NCBI RefSeq assembly: GCF_900107155.1
Contig: NZ_FNOX01000008.1
Location: 152,389 to 216,388 of the forward strand
Length of the DNA stretch: 64,000 nt
Direction of reading: 5' to 3'
Source of the DNA: Pseudomonas salomonii
GTDB taxonomy: Bacteria; Pseudomonadota; Gammaproteobacteria; Pseudomonadales; Pseudomonadaceae
Positions 17,963-26,378 of this stretch are shown piece after piece (positions within the stretch are counted from its first letter, which is position 1; every line of letters starts with the position of its first letter). The notes beneath the pieces are model-generated. The model had not been told where the DNA came from, searched no databases, and worked only from the letters and a program-made list of their open reading frames with translations. The position numbers and the translations under genes were made by a program.

Positions 17963-18373
17963 AGGATTACCTGGTGAGCGATTCACACTAGAAGTGGGGT
18001 CATTTTGCCAAGAAGTAGCTGAATGTTTCCTAAATTAAACTTCATCTTGGCAAAACCACCACAAATATCCGGGTTGCACACCTCCACTGTGGGAGCTGGT
18101 TTGCCTGTAATGGCGGTGTATCAGACACAAAATATCAACCTGGAAGACCGCTATCGCAGGCAAGCCAGCTCACACAGTGAGCGGGTTTGCCGTGAGATTG
18201 CATAAAGCACGCCTGCGACTGTTGTTTCTTGCAAGTTGCACGGTCATGGGAAGTTCAAATTACTTAACCTGTTGAAATAAAAGGACTTTAATTTTAGACC
18301 CGACTGGCACGCTGCCTGCACTGTCTGTTTTGAGACTTGTAACACTATTTTTCCTGCCGGGAGCAAAACAACA
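17963..18373. other. 411-base intergenic region, divergent promoters
   Basis: No convincing gene is seen. The region must hold the promoters of the two-component operon (leftward) and of the membrane-protein gene (rightward). Its middle is taken up by a REP-like inverted repeat listed separately. Confidence 0.6.
18088..18177. repeat. REP-like inverted repeat (TGTGGGAGCTGG type)
   Basis: TGTGGGAGCTGGTTTGCCTG on the left pairs with CAGGCAAGCCAGCTC plus cacag on the right, separated by about 50 bases. The right arm has drifted (CTCACACAG instead of CTCCCACA). This is the AGCTGGCTTGCC variant also present near 25.4 and 28.0 kb. Confidence 0.75.
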
Positions 18374-19279
18374 ATGATCACATCGTCATCCACGCTGCAA
18401 GAGTCAAGCGCGCGCTCTGGGGTTTCCTGGGGCGCAATCTTTGCCGGAGCCGCTGCGGCGGCTGCACTGTCGCTTATCCTGGTGCTGCTGGGCTTCGGCC
18501 TTGGCTTTTCGGCCGTGTCGCCGTGGGCCGACAGTGGCATGAGCGCCAAGGGGCTGGGTATTTCCACGATTATCTGGCTGGCATTCACCCAAATCGTCGC
18601 TTCGGGCCTGGGCGGTTACATTGCCGGCCGGTTGCGTGTGAAGTGGGCGAACATGCATGGCGATGAAGTGTACTTTCGCGACACGGCCCATGGTTTCCTC
18701 GCCTGGGCCGTCGCAACCCTGGTCACCGCGGTCCTGGTGGTCGGTTCGGTCAGCAGCGTGGTCAGCGGCGGCGTGAAAGCCGGTGCCAGTGTGGCGGCAG
18801 GTGCCGCCAGCGGCATCAGTCAGGCCGCCGGCAGCGCAACCAAGGGTGCCAACAGCGGCGACTTCGACTACTACGTCGACAGCCTGTTCCGCGATGACCG
18901 TCCAGCGGCTGTGAGCGATGACGCGGTACACGGCGTGGTTGCACGCATCCTCACCCGCACCCTGAGCAACGACGGCCAACTGGCACCGGAAGACCGTACC
19001 TACCTGGCCCAGTTGATCAGCCAGCGCACCAACCTCAGCCAGGCCGATGCCGAAGCGCGTATCGACAAGGTCTACGGCGAAGCCCGTAAAGCTATCGAAG
19101 ACGCCAAGCTCAAAGCCAAGCAAGCGGCCGACACAGCCGCCAAAGTCGCCGCCTACACCTCGCTGTGGACCTTTGTGGCCCTGTTGATCGGCGCGTTCTT
19201 TGCCAGCTTCGCGGCTACCTTCGGCGGTCGTCGTCGGGATGCTGTGGTGTACGTCGAAACCGAAAACTACGTTCGTTAA
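18374..19279 (+). CDS. Conserved membrane protein of unknown function
   Basis: A 301-residue protein with predicted transmembrane segments near residues 20-45, 55-75, 105-130 and 270-290, and a soluble middle of about 130 residues. The soluble part ends in an Ala/Lys-rich helix (AKLKAKQAADTAAKVAAY) that could form a coiled coil. Glycine zippers in the membrane parts (GAIFAGAAAAAAL, GLGGYIAGRL) suggest helix packing or oligomerisation. I do not recognise the family beyond a general likeness to envelope-stress or phage-shock-like membrane proteins. It is followed 15 bases later by a 24-residue membrane peptide, and the two look co-transcribed. Confidence 0.75.
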   Translation: MITSSSTLQESSARSGVSWGAIFAGAAAAAALSLILVLLGFGLGFSAVSPWADSGMSAKGLGISTIIWLAFTQIVASGLGGYIAGRLRVKWANMHGDEVYFRDTAHGFLAWAVATLVTAVLVVGSVSSVVSGGVKAGASVAAGAASGISQAAGSATKGANSGDFDYYVDSLFRDDRPAAVSDDAVHGVVARILTRTLSNDGQLAPEDRTYLAQLISQRTNLSQADAEARIDKVYGEARKAIEDAKLKAKQAADTAAKVAAYTSLWTFVALLIGAFFASFAATFGGRRRDAVVYVETENYVR

Positions 19280-19294
19280 TTCAAGGAGAACATC

Positions 19295-19369
19295 ATGCGC
19301 TCATTACTACTGTGGTTCCTCGGCGTGCCGATTCCGGTGATCATCCTGATCGCGATCTTTATGCACTAA
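19295..19369 (+). CDS. 24-residue membrane micropeptide
   Basis: The peptide is MRSLLLWFLGVPIPVIIL followed by IAIFMH. It is one hydrophobic helix broken by the motif GVPIP. A strong ribosome site (caaggagaacatcATG) lies 15 bases after the stop of the membrane-protein gene. The regular spacing, good ribosome site and complete membrane span argue that it is translated. Function is unknown; a partner of the upstream membrane protein is plausible. Confidence 0.65.
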   Translation: MRSLLLWFLGVPIPVIILIAIFMH

Positions 19370-19394
19370 AACCTGAGCCAAGCTCGGTCCCCCC

Positions 19395-19484
19395 TGTGGG
19401 AGCGGGCTTGCTCGCGAAGGCGGTCTTTCAGCTATTCATGAGCTGACTGATACACCGCTTTCGCGAGCAAGCCCGCTCCCACAT
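19395..19484. repeat. REP palindrome pair (GTGGGAGCGGGCTTGCTCGC type)
   Basis: Two inverted REP units face each other over about 40 bases: TGTGGGAGCGGGCTTGCTCG on the left and CGAGCAAGCCCGCTCCCACA on the right. The right unit lies inside the 3' end of the exporter gene at 19436-20665 and encodes its last residues. Confidence 0.92.
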
Positions 19485-20665
19485 TGGGTTTTGCGCAGTG
19501 TCAGCCAGCTTGTGATCAGGAGGGCGCTCGCCACTGAAGTCATGATCACCAAGGGCAGTGAAGTGCCATTCGACATCAAGCCCGTCACCCAACTGCTCAC
19601 CGCCGTCAGGATCATCTGGATAAAGAAGAACAACCCCGACGCCGTCCCCGCAATCGCGCCATAGGGCTGCAGCACCGACAGCTGGCAGGCCGGAATCACC
19701 ATCCCCACCGACACCATGATCACCACCATCGGCAGCACAATCGCCAGCCATTCTCCCGGCAGCGCGAGGGTCGCCATCGCCAGCAAAACGCTGCCCAGCA
19801 CATTCAGGCCGATCCCAGCGTTGATCAAGCGGTCGGGCGCCAAGCGCAATACCAAACGGCGAAACAGGTTCGCCCCGAGCATGTAGCCGCTGATCGTCGC
19901 GGCGAATACCAGCGCGTATTCCGTGGCCGTCAGTTGGTAGCCGCGCTGCAACAGCGAAGACGACTCGCTGATAAACGGAAAATACGTGCTGTACACACAG
20001 CCGATGGCCAGGGCGTACCGCAGGAAATAGCGGTCGCGCAGCAGTTGGCCATACACGCGCAGCAGGTTGCTCGGCGGCGCAGCGGCAACTTCGGTCGGGC
20101 GGGTTTCCGGCAGGCGGCGGTAAACCACCAGGCACAGCACGGCGCCGATCATGGCCAGCAGCACAAACAAGCCACGCCAGTTGATCAAGGGCAGCATCAG
20201 GCTGCCAAGCACCGGCGCGGCCATCGGCGAGATCGCCATAGCCATGGAGATCAAGCCCAGCAGGCGCGCCTGTTCGTGGCGATCGAAGTAATCGCGCACG
20301 ATCACGCGGCCGATCACCGTGGTGCAGCAACCGCCGAGGGCCTGGAACAGCCGGGCGATCACCAGCACGCCGAGGCTGTCGGCCTGGGCGCAGGTCACGG
20401 TTGCCACCACGTACAGCAGCAGCCCGGCCAGCAAGACCGGGCGCCGACCGAAACGGTCGGTCAACGGGCCGCTGACCAGCAGGGAAATCGCCGAACCCAG
20501 GGTGTACAGCGTGAGGGTCAGTTGCAGTTGGCTGTCGCTGCTGTGGAAGTAGTCGGCCATGGCGGGCAGGGCCGGCAAGTGCAGGTCGAGGGTCAGGCGG
20601 GGCAGGGCGATCAGCACCGTCAACAGGACCAGCCAAAACCCGGTGGAGAGGGCGCGTTGAGTCAT
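19436..20665 (-). CDS. Bcr/CflA-type drug efflux transporter (MFS)
   Basis: A roughly 409-residue inner-membrane exporter with twelve hydrophobic segments. DHA1 motifs are clear: DLHLPALPAMADYF in helix 1, GPLTDRFGRRPVLL in loop 2-3, and the Bcr-type GRVIVRDYFDRHEQARLL. ATG 20665 is chosen; an upstream GTG at 20680 has no ribosome site. The last 15 or so residues (CGSGLARESGVSVSS) are encoded by a REP palindrome, so the native stop has been replaced or extended. It is divergent from a MocR regulator that probably controls it. The substrate is unknown. Confidence 0.87.
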   Translation of the reverse strand: MTQRALSTGFWLVLLTVLIALPRLTLDLHLPALPAMADYFHSSDSQLQLTLTLYTLGSAISLLVSGPLTDRFGRRPVLLAGLLLYVVATVTCAQADSLGVLVIARLFQALGGCCTTVIGRVIVRDYFDRHEQARLLGLISMAMAISPMAAPVLGSLMLPLINWRGLFVLLAMIGAVLCLVVYRRLPETRPTEVAAAPPSNLLRVYGQLLRDRYFLRYALAIGCVYSTYFPFISESSSLLQRGYQLTATEYALVFAATISGYMLGANLFRRLVLRLAPDRLINAGIGLNVLGSVLLAMATLALPGEWLAIVLPMVVIMVSVGMVIPACQLSVLQPYGAIAGTASGLFFFIQMILTAVSSWVTGLMSNGTSLPLVIMTSVASALLITSWLTLRKTQCGSGLARESGVSVSS

Positions 20666-20759
20666 GGGAAGCTTCTTCACTAACGAGTAGAGCCTGAACT
20701 CTAACGACTTTGTGGTTTAATCCTTTGAGCCACTTATTGCTTAAAGCACTGGACCACTT

Positions 20760-22181
20760 ATGCCCCGAGGCAAAACCGCCGCCACCCTCGACCTGCCGCG
20801 CCCGGACTCCCTGGACGCCGGTAAACAGCAGGGCGCTTACGACGCATTGCGCGCCGCGATCCTCAACCGGCAGTTGCCGGCGGGCAGCCGTTTGCCGTCG
20901 ACCCGCAGCCTGGCCGAACGCTGGCTGGTATCGCGTGGCACCCTGGAAGCGGCGTTCGAGCGCCTGCACAGCGAGGGCTACGTAGAGCGCGTGGCGGGCT
21001 CCGGTACGCGGGTGAGTGCGGTGATCCCTGAGCAATTCATTGCGGCCCCAACGCCGAGCAGCCACCGACGCCGCCTGGCCGTGCCTGATCAGTCCGATGC
21101 AGGCGTGCAAAGCCACGTGCCCTTTGTGGCCCGGCGCCCGGATGCCGGCCTGTTCGACTTGAAAACCTGGGCACGCTGTATTTCCCGAGGTTTGCTGGCG
21201 GCGGGGCCGGGTGCCCTGGAGGCCGCCCACCCGGCCGGGTTGCCGGCGTTGCGCGAGCAAATCGCCGACTACCTGCGCAGTTACCGCGGCATGCATTGCG
21301 AGGCGGATGAAGTGATTGTGACCACGGGCATTCGTCACGCCCTTGACCTGATCGCGCGCACTTTGCTCAAGCTCGGCGACACGGCGTGCGTCGAAGACCC
21401 AGGTTACAAGCCCGCTCGGCGCCTGTTCAGCCTGGCCGGTGCGCGGGTTCAATCGATCCCGATCACAGCCGACGGCCTCGACACCGCCCAGCTCCCAGCC
21501 ACGGCGCGGCTGGCTTACGTGTCGCCTGCGCACCAGGCGCCGTTGGGCATGACACTGTCGGTCTCGCGCCGCCTGGCATTGCTGGACTGGGCTGCCCGCG
21601 CTGACGCCTGGGTGGTCGAAGACGATTACGACAGCGAATACAACTACAACAGCGCGCCACTGGCCGCGCTCAAATCCCTCGATTCCGGCGACCGAGTGAT
21701 CTACTGCGGCAGCTTCAACAAGAACCTGTTTCCCGGCTTGCGTGTGGGCTTCATGGTGGTGCCCAGGGCGCTGCGGCCCGGGTTGTTGCGCACCTCACAA
21801 TTGACCGGGCATTCGGTGGGCGCTACGGATCAGTTGGGCCTGGTGGAGTTCCTGGGCAGCGGGGCATTCGTGCGGCATTTGCGCGCTTCACGCCAAGCCT
21901 ATCAGGCACGCCGCGATGCGTTGCTCGCCTGCCTGCCGCAGGGCTGCACGGTCAGCGGCCAGCAGGCCGGGTTGCATTTTGTGCTGTGGTTGCCGACGGG
22001 CGTCGGCGAGGCGGACTTTTGCAGCCGCGCTGCCGCCGTCGGCCTGACCTTGCAGCCGTTGGGCAAGTTCTGTGATGAGGCCAGCCTGCCGCCGGCGGTG
22101 ATCATCGGCTACACCGCGCTGACCCTGGCGCAGATCCGCTTTCACGGTCGGGTTCTGGCGACATTGTTAAAGGGGGCTTGA
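20760..22181 (+). CDS. MocR-family regulator (GntR helix-turn-helix plus aminotransferase domain)
   Basis: A 473-residue two-domain regulator. The GntR winged helix (about residues 25-90) includes LPAGSRLPSTRSLAERWLVS and LHSEGYVERVAGSGTRV. The C-terminal fold-type I aminotransferase-like domain keeps the PLP contacts: YVSPAHQAPLG, VEDDYDSEYNY and the Schiff-base lysine in CGSFNKNLFPGLRVG. Such proteins sense amino-donor metabolites or PLP itself and rarely act as enzymes. It is divergent from the Bcr/CflA exporter across 94 bases, suggesting regulation of that gene. Confidence 0.88.
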   Translation: MPRGKTAATLDLPRPDSLDAGKQQGAYDALRAAILNRQLPAGSRLPSTRSLAERWLVSRGTLEAAFERLHSEGYVERVAGSGTRVSAVIPEQFIAAPTPSSHRRRLAVPDQSDAGVQSHVPFVARRPDAGLFDLKTWARCISRGLLAAGPGALEAAHPAGLPALREQIADYLRSYRGMHCEADEVIVTTGIRHALDLIARTLLKLGDTACVEDPGYKPARRLFSLAGARVQSIPITADGLDTAQLPATARLAYVSPAHQAPLGMTLSVSRRLALLDWAARADAWVVEDDYDSEYNYNSAPLAALKSLDSGDRVIYCGSFNKNLFPGLRVGFMVVPRALRPGLLRTSQLTGHSVGATDQLGLVEFLGSGAFVRHLRASRQAYQARRDALLACLPQGCTVSGQQAGLHFVLWLPTGVGEADFCSRAAAVGLTLQPLGKFCDEASLPPAVIIGYTALTLAQIRFHGRVLATLLKGA

Positions 22182-22234
22182 TTGCCGCTTGGCAGGCAAG
22201 CCAGCTACCACAGGAGACCCGTGTTGCCGGCAGG

Positions 22235-23143
22235 TCAGTCGTCGAAGCCGACCTGCTCATGAATCTCATCCACCTTCAACTCCAACCGATACGCCACGGC
22301 AATAAACAACGCCTGGCACAGGCACAACGTGGCGCTCAAGGAGCGGAAGGCAAACGACGACCCCTCATTCACCAACAACACCGCGTTCGCCCGTTTAGCC
22401 AGGGGCGACAGGTTGCTGTCGGTGATGATCAGGGTCTTGGCCTGATGATGCTGGGCGATGCGCAGGCAATGCTGGGTCTCTTTACCGTAGGGCGTAAAGC
22501 TGATCGCGATCACCAGGTCATTGGCGCGCACGCTGCGCATCTGCTCGCGATAACTGCCGCCCAGGCCCGAGATCAGGTGGATGCGCTTGTTGGTGTGCTG
22601 CAGGTTGTAGACCAGGTAATCGGCCACGGCAAACGAGCGGCGCACACCCACCACGTAGATATTGTCGGCGTTGACCACCAGGTCCACCGCCTTCTCGAAC
22701 GCCACATCATCGAGCTCCAGCCCCAGGCGCTCAATGCCGGAGAGGGTGGCATTCACGCACTCACGCGCCAGGTCGCCGCCACTGGCCTTCTGCGACTTGT
22801 TGGCGATCATGCTGCGGATGCGCTGCTGGTAGTTCTGCACCGGCGTGGTCTTGTGGGTGTAGGCCTCGCGAAACAGCGCCTGCATCTCGCTGAACCCACT
22901 GAAACCGAAGCGCTGGGAAAACCGCACGATGGCCGAAGGGTGCACTTCGCATTCGCGGGCGATGTCGCTGATGCGGTCGACCATGATGCGGTCGCTCTGC
23001 TGGCTCATGTAGCTGGCAATGCGTTTGAGCTGGCGCGGCAGGCTTTCGTATTCGTCCGTGATCAGCTGCAACAGGCGTTCGGCATTGATCGGAGGGCTGG
23101 CGATCGTATCTTCCAGGGTGGTCTCGGGATCTGTGCGGGACAT
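22235..23143 (-). CDS. iolR: RpiR-family regulator of inositol catabolism (IolR-like)
   Basis: A 302-residue regulator. The N-terminal RpiR helix-turn-helix (SDIARECEVHPSAIVRFSQR, then FGFSGFSEMQALF) is followed by a SIS sugar-isomerase domain (about residues 130-270; YVVGVRRSFAVADYLVYNL, AISFTPYGKET). ATG 23143 is chosen because agaaggatt precedes it; an upstream in-frame extension to 23275 lacks a ribosome site and would run into the promoter region. It is divergent from iolC. RpiR-type IolR proteins of other proteobacteria bind GGAA-N6-TTCC, and such a site is present at 23290, so repression relieved by an inositol metabolite is inferred. Confidence 0.88.
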   Translation of the reverse strand: MSRTDPETTLEDTIASPPINAERLLQLITDEYESLPRQLKRIASYMSQQSDRIMVDRISDIARECEVHPSAIVRFSQRFGFSGFSEMQALFREAYTHKTTPVQNYQQRIRSMIANKSQKASGGDLARECVNATLSGIERLGLELDDVAFEKAVDLVVNADNIYVVGVRRSFAVADYLVYNLQHTNKRIHLISGLGGSYREQMRSVRANDLVIAISFTPYGKETQHCLRIAQHHQAKTLIITDSNLSPLAKRANAVLLVNEGSSFAFRSLSATLCLCQALFIAVAYRLELKVDEIHEQVGFDD

Positions 23144-23287
23144 GGGCAATCCTTCTGGCGTGTTCGTCTGATGCGCTGATGGGTGACGCAAGTCTACAGG
23201 GTAGGCGCAAAAAAATACCTCGGCATCACGGCGCCCGTGGGCTGCTGAAACGATGCACGGCGGCTGGCATGCCATTATGCTGGCTTA

Positions 23288-23315
23288 TTGGAAAAAATAT
23301 TCCACTAAAAATAAT
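23288..23315 (+). promoter_or_regulatory. Candidate sigma-70 promoter of iolC with IolR operator
   Basis: A -35 like TTGGAA (23288-23293) and -10 like AATAAT (23310-23315) are 16 bases apart. Positions 23290-23303 read GGAAAAAATATTCC, an exact GGAA-N6-TTCC match to the IolR motif described in rhizobia, overlapping the -35 box. A weaker copy, GGAATAAATATTGA, follows at 23319-23332. A repressor bound here would block RNA polymerase. The iolC start codon is about 110 bases downstream. Confidence 0.6.
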
Positions 23316-23427
23316 TATGGAATAAATATTGATTGCCGCCGCCGGACGTTCTAGTCTGCTTGCACCAAGAGCGTGTGCCGTCACCACGGCGGCACCACGC
23401 AGGCTGATAAAAATAACAGGAGCCAGC

Positions 23428-25365
23428 ATGGGCCAGACTCGTTTTGCCAGTGGGCGTCAATTGGATCTGATTTGCCTCGGGCGCCTGGGCGTCGACCTCT
23501 ATGCACAGCAAGTCGGTGCGCGGCTTGAGGACGTGTCCAGCTTTGCCAAGTACCTCGGCGGTTCCTCCGCCAATATCGCCTTCGGCACGGCGCGGCTGGG
23601 CCTCAAGTCGGCGATGTTGAGCCGCGTGGGCGATGACCATATGGGCCGTTTCCTGCTCGAATCCCTGGCCCGTGAAGGCTGTGATGTGAGCGGTATCAAG
23701 GTCGACCCGGAACGCCTCACCGCCCTGGTATTGCTGGGGCTTAAAGACCGCGAAACCTTCCCGCTGGTGTTCTACCGCGAAAACTGCGCCGACATGGCCC
23801 TGCGCGCCGAAGACATCAGCGAGGCCTTTATCGCCTCCAGCAAAGCCTTGCTGATCACCGGCACACATTTCTCCACCGACGGCGTGTACAAGGCCAGCAT
23901 CCAGGCGCTGGATTACGCCGCCAAGCACAACGTCAAGCGCGTGCTGGATATCGACTACCGCCCGGTGCTGTGGGGCCTGGCGGGCAAGGCGGATGGCGAA
24001 ACGCGGTTTGTTGCCGACCAGAACGTTAGCCAGCACGTGCAGAACATCCTGCCGCGTTTCGACCTGATCGTCGGCACTGAAGAAGAGTTCTTGATCGCCG
24101 GTGGCAGTGAAGACCTGCTGACGGCGTTGCGCACCGTGCGTGAACTGACCCCGGCGACCCTGGTGGTCAAGCTCGGCCCGCAAGGCTGCACGGTGATCCA
24201 CGGCGCCATCCCGGCGCGCCTGGAAGACGGCGCGATTTACCCCGGCGTGCGGGTTGAAGTGCTGAATGTGCTGGGTGCCGGTGACGCCTTCATGTCCGGC
24301 TTCCTCAGTGGCTGGATCAATGATGCCAGCGATGAGCGTTGCAGCCAGTTGGCCAACGCCTGCGGCGGCCTGGTCGTGTCCCGCCACGCTTGCGCGCCGG
24401 CCATGCCGACGCCGGCCGAACTGGATTACCTGTTCAACAGCCCGGTGCCCATCACCCGGCCGGACCAGGACGTGACCCTGCAACGCCTGCACCGCGTCAC
24501 GGTGCCGCGCAAAACCTGGAAACAGTTGTTTGTGTTTGCCTTCGACCACCGCTGGCAACTGGTGGACCTGGCGCAAAAAGGCGGCCAGGACCTGGCCCGC
24601 ATCAGCGACATCAAGCAGCTGTTTATCCAGGCCATCGAACGTGTGGAAACCAAGCTGGCGCAGCAGGGCATCGAAGCCGATGTGGGCCTGCTGGCCGACC
24701 AGCGTTTCGGCCAGGACGCATTGAATGCCGCCAGCGGCCGTGGCTGGTGGATCGCCCGCCCGGTCGAGGTGCAGAACTCGCGGCCGCTGGCGTTTGAACA
24801 TGGCCGCTCGGTGGGCAGCAACCTGATTGCCTGGCCCCAGGAGCAAATCATCAAGTGCCTGGTGCAGTTCCACCCCGACGACGAGCCGATGCTGCGTCTG
24901 GAGCAAGAGGCGCAACTCAAGGCGGTGTACGAGGCGTCCCTGGTCAGCGGCCATGAGCTGCTGCTGGAAGTCGTGCCGCCCAAGGATCACCCGTCGACCT
25001 ATCCCGATGTGCTCTATCGCAGCCTCAAGCGCCTGTACAACCTGGGCATTTACCCGGCGTGGTGGAAGATAGAGGCGCAGTCGGCCGAAGACTGGAAAAA
25101 GCTCGACGAATTGATCCACGAGCGTGATCCGTATTGCCGTGGCGTGGTGCTGCTGGGTCTGAATGCTTCGGCGCAGTTTCTGGCCGATGGCTTTCAGCAA
25201 GCCAGCCAAAGCACCACCTGCCGTGGGTTCGCGGTGGGCCGTACGATCTTCCAGGAGCCAAGCCGTGCGTGGATGGCGGGGGAGATTGATGATGAAGGGT
25301 TGATTGAGCAGGTGCAGGCCACGTTCGAGCAGCTCATCAATGCCTGGCGCAGTTCCAGAAATTAA
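23428..25365 (+). CDS. iolC: Bifunctional 5-dehydro-2-deoxygluconokinase / DUF2090 aldolase-type fusion
   Basis: A 645-residue fusion. Residues 1-335 are a PfkB kinase (LGRLGVDLYAQQVGARLED, KYLGGSSANIAFG, and the catalytic LNVLGAGDAF with GAGD at 283-286) that phosphorylates 2-deoxy-5-keto-D-gluconate. Residues about 350-640 are DUF2090, a TIM-barrel domain; KQLFVFAFDHRWQL and PAWWKIEAQ, whose Lys547 is a candidate Schiff-base residue, suggest a class I aldolase that would cleave the kinase product. No separate iolJ is present nearby, consistent with the fusion covering both steps. ATG 23428 has ribosome site acaggagcc. First gene of the iol operon. Confidence 0.92.
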   Translation: MGQTRFASGRQLDLICLGRLGVDLYAQQVGARLEDVSSFAKYLGGSSANIAFGTARLGLKSAMLSRVGDDHMGRFLLESLAREGCDVSGIKVDPERLTALVLLGLKDRETFPLVFYRENCADMALRAEDISEAFIASSKALLITGTHFSTDGVYKASIQALDYAAKHNVKRVLDIDYRPVLWGLAGKADGETRFVADQNVSQHVQNILPRFDLIVGTEEEFLIAGGSEDLLTALRTVRELTPATLVVKLGPQGCTVIHGAIPARLEDGAIYPGVRVEVLNVLGAGDAFMSGFLSGWINDASDERCSQLANACGGLVVSRHACAPAMPTPAELDYLFNSPVPITRPDQDVTLQRLHRVTVPRKTWKQLFVFAFDHRWQLVDLAQKGGQDLARISDIKQLFIQAIERVETKLAQQGIEADVGLLADQRFGQDALNAASGRGWWIARPVEVQNSRPLAFEHGRSVGSNLIAWPQEQIIKCLVQFHPDDEPMLRLEQEAQLKAVYEASLVSGHELLLEVVPPKDHPSTYPDVLYRSLKRLYNLGIYPAWWKIEAQSAEDWKKLDELIHERDPYCRGVVLLGLNASAQFLADGFQQASQSTTCRGFAVGRTIFQEPSRAWMAGEIDDEGLIEQVQATFEQLINAWRSSRN

Positions 25366-25376
25366 ACACGGTCAAA

Positions 25377-25437
25377 TGTGGGAGCTGGCTTTTTGTGGGA
25401 GCAGGCAAGCCATCTCCCACACAAGCCAGCTCCCACA
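25377..25437. repeat. REP-like inverted repeat between iolC and iolE
   Basis: Outer arms TGTGGGAGCTGGCTT and AAGCCAGCTCCCACA enclose a second internal pair (TGTGGGAG / CTCCCACA). It sits inside the iol operon, in the 122-base gap before iolE, where a folded transcript could affect mRNA stability or relative expression of iolC and iolE. Confidence 0.8.
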
Positions 25438-25487
25438 TTAAGCAGATCTAACCAGGCTTAAGTCAGATAAAAACAAAAGGTGCAGCC

Positions 25488-26378
25488 ATGCCCGCAATCC
25501 GAATTGGCATCAACCCGATCTCCTGGAGCAACGACGACCTGCCGGCCCTGGGCGGTGAAACGCCGCTGAGCACTGCGCTCAGTGAAGGCAAGGAAATCGG
25601 CTACGAAGGGTTTGAACTCAACGGCAAGTTCCCCAAAGACGCCAAGGGCGTTGGTGATGTGCTGCGCCCCTATGACCTGGCGCTGGTCTCCGGCTGGTAT
25701 TCCAGCCGCCTGGCGCGCCGTTCGGTGGCCGAAGAAATCGAAGCCATCGCCGGGCATGTCGAGCTGCTTAAACTCAATGGCGCCAACGTGCTGGTGTACG
25801 GCGAAGTCGCCGACTCGATCCAGGGCTCGAAGGTGCGCCTGATCGAACGCCCGCGTTTTCACAGCGAGCATGCCTGGCAGGACTACGCCGACAAGCTCAC
25901 GGAGCTGGCGCGTTTCACCCTGTCCCAAGGCGTGCGCCTGGCGTATCACCATCATATGGGCGCCTACGTCGAATCCCCTGAAGACATTGACCAGTTGATG
26001 AAACGAACGGGCCCGGAAGTCGGCCTGCTGTTCGATTCCGGCCATTGCTACATGGGCGGCGGCGAACCCCTGGAGGTCCTGCGTAAACACATCGACCGCG
26101 TCTGCCACGTGCATTTCAAGGACGTGCGCAAGCCGGTGGTGCAACTGGCGCGCAACCAGATGTGGAGCTTCCCTGACTGCATCGTCAACGGCACGTTCAC
26201 GGTGCCCGGCGATGGCGACATCGATTTTGCCGAGTTGCTCGATGTGCTGCTGGCTGCCCACTACAAGGGCTGGCTGGTGGTCGAAGCCGAGCAGGATCCG
26301 GCCGTGGCGCCCAGCTATATCTATGCCAAAAAAGGCTACGACACCCTGCGCGCGCTGCTCAACGAGAGGACTAAGTGA
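25488..26378 (+). CDS. iolE: Myo-inosose-2 dehydratase
   Basis: Dehydrates 2-keto-myo-inositol to the diketone 3D-(3,5/4)-trihydroxycyclohexane-1,2-dione. The 296-residue TIM-barrel protein opens with RIGINPISWSNDDLPALGGE, typical of IolE, and carries metal-site blocks YHHHMGAYVES, LLFDSGHCYMGGG and VHFKDVR. A ribosome site (aaaggtgcagcc) precedes ATG 25488. Its stop codon overlaps the iolB start (TGATG), so the two are coupled. Confidence 0.93.
   Translation: MPAIRIGINPISWSNDDLPALGGETPLSTALSEGKEIGYEGFELNGKFPKDAKGVGDVLRPYDLALVSGWYSSRLARRSVAEEIEAIAGHVELLKLNGANVLVYGEVADSIQGSKVRLIERPRFHSEHAWQDYADKLTELARFTLSQGVRLAYHHHMGAYVESPEDIDQLMKRTGPEVGLLFDSGHCYMGGGEPLEVLRKHIDRVCHVHFKDVRKPVVQLARNQMWSFPDCIVNGTFTVPGDGDIDFAELLDVLLAAHYKGWLVVEAEQDPAVAPSYIYAKKGYDTLRALLNERTK

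Noticed and set aside
19428..21533. 701-codon open frame spanning the exporter and the start of the MocR gene
   Set aside because: It runs antisense through the MocR helix-turn-helix and out of frame through the exporter; no domain and no ribosome site.
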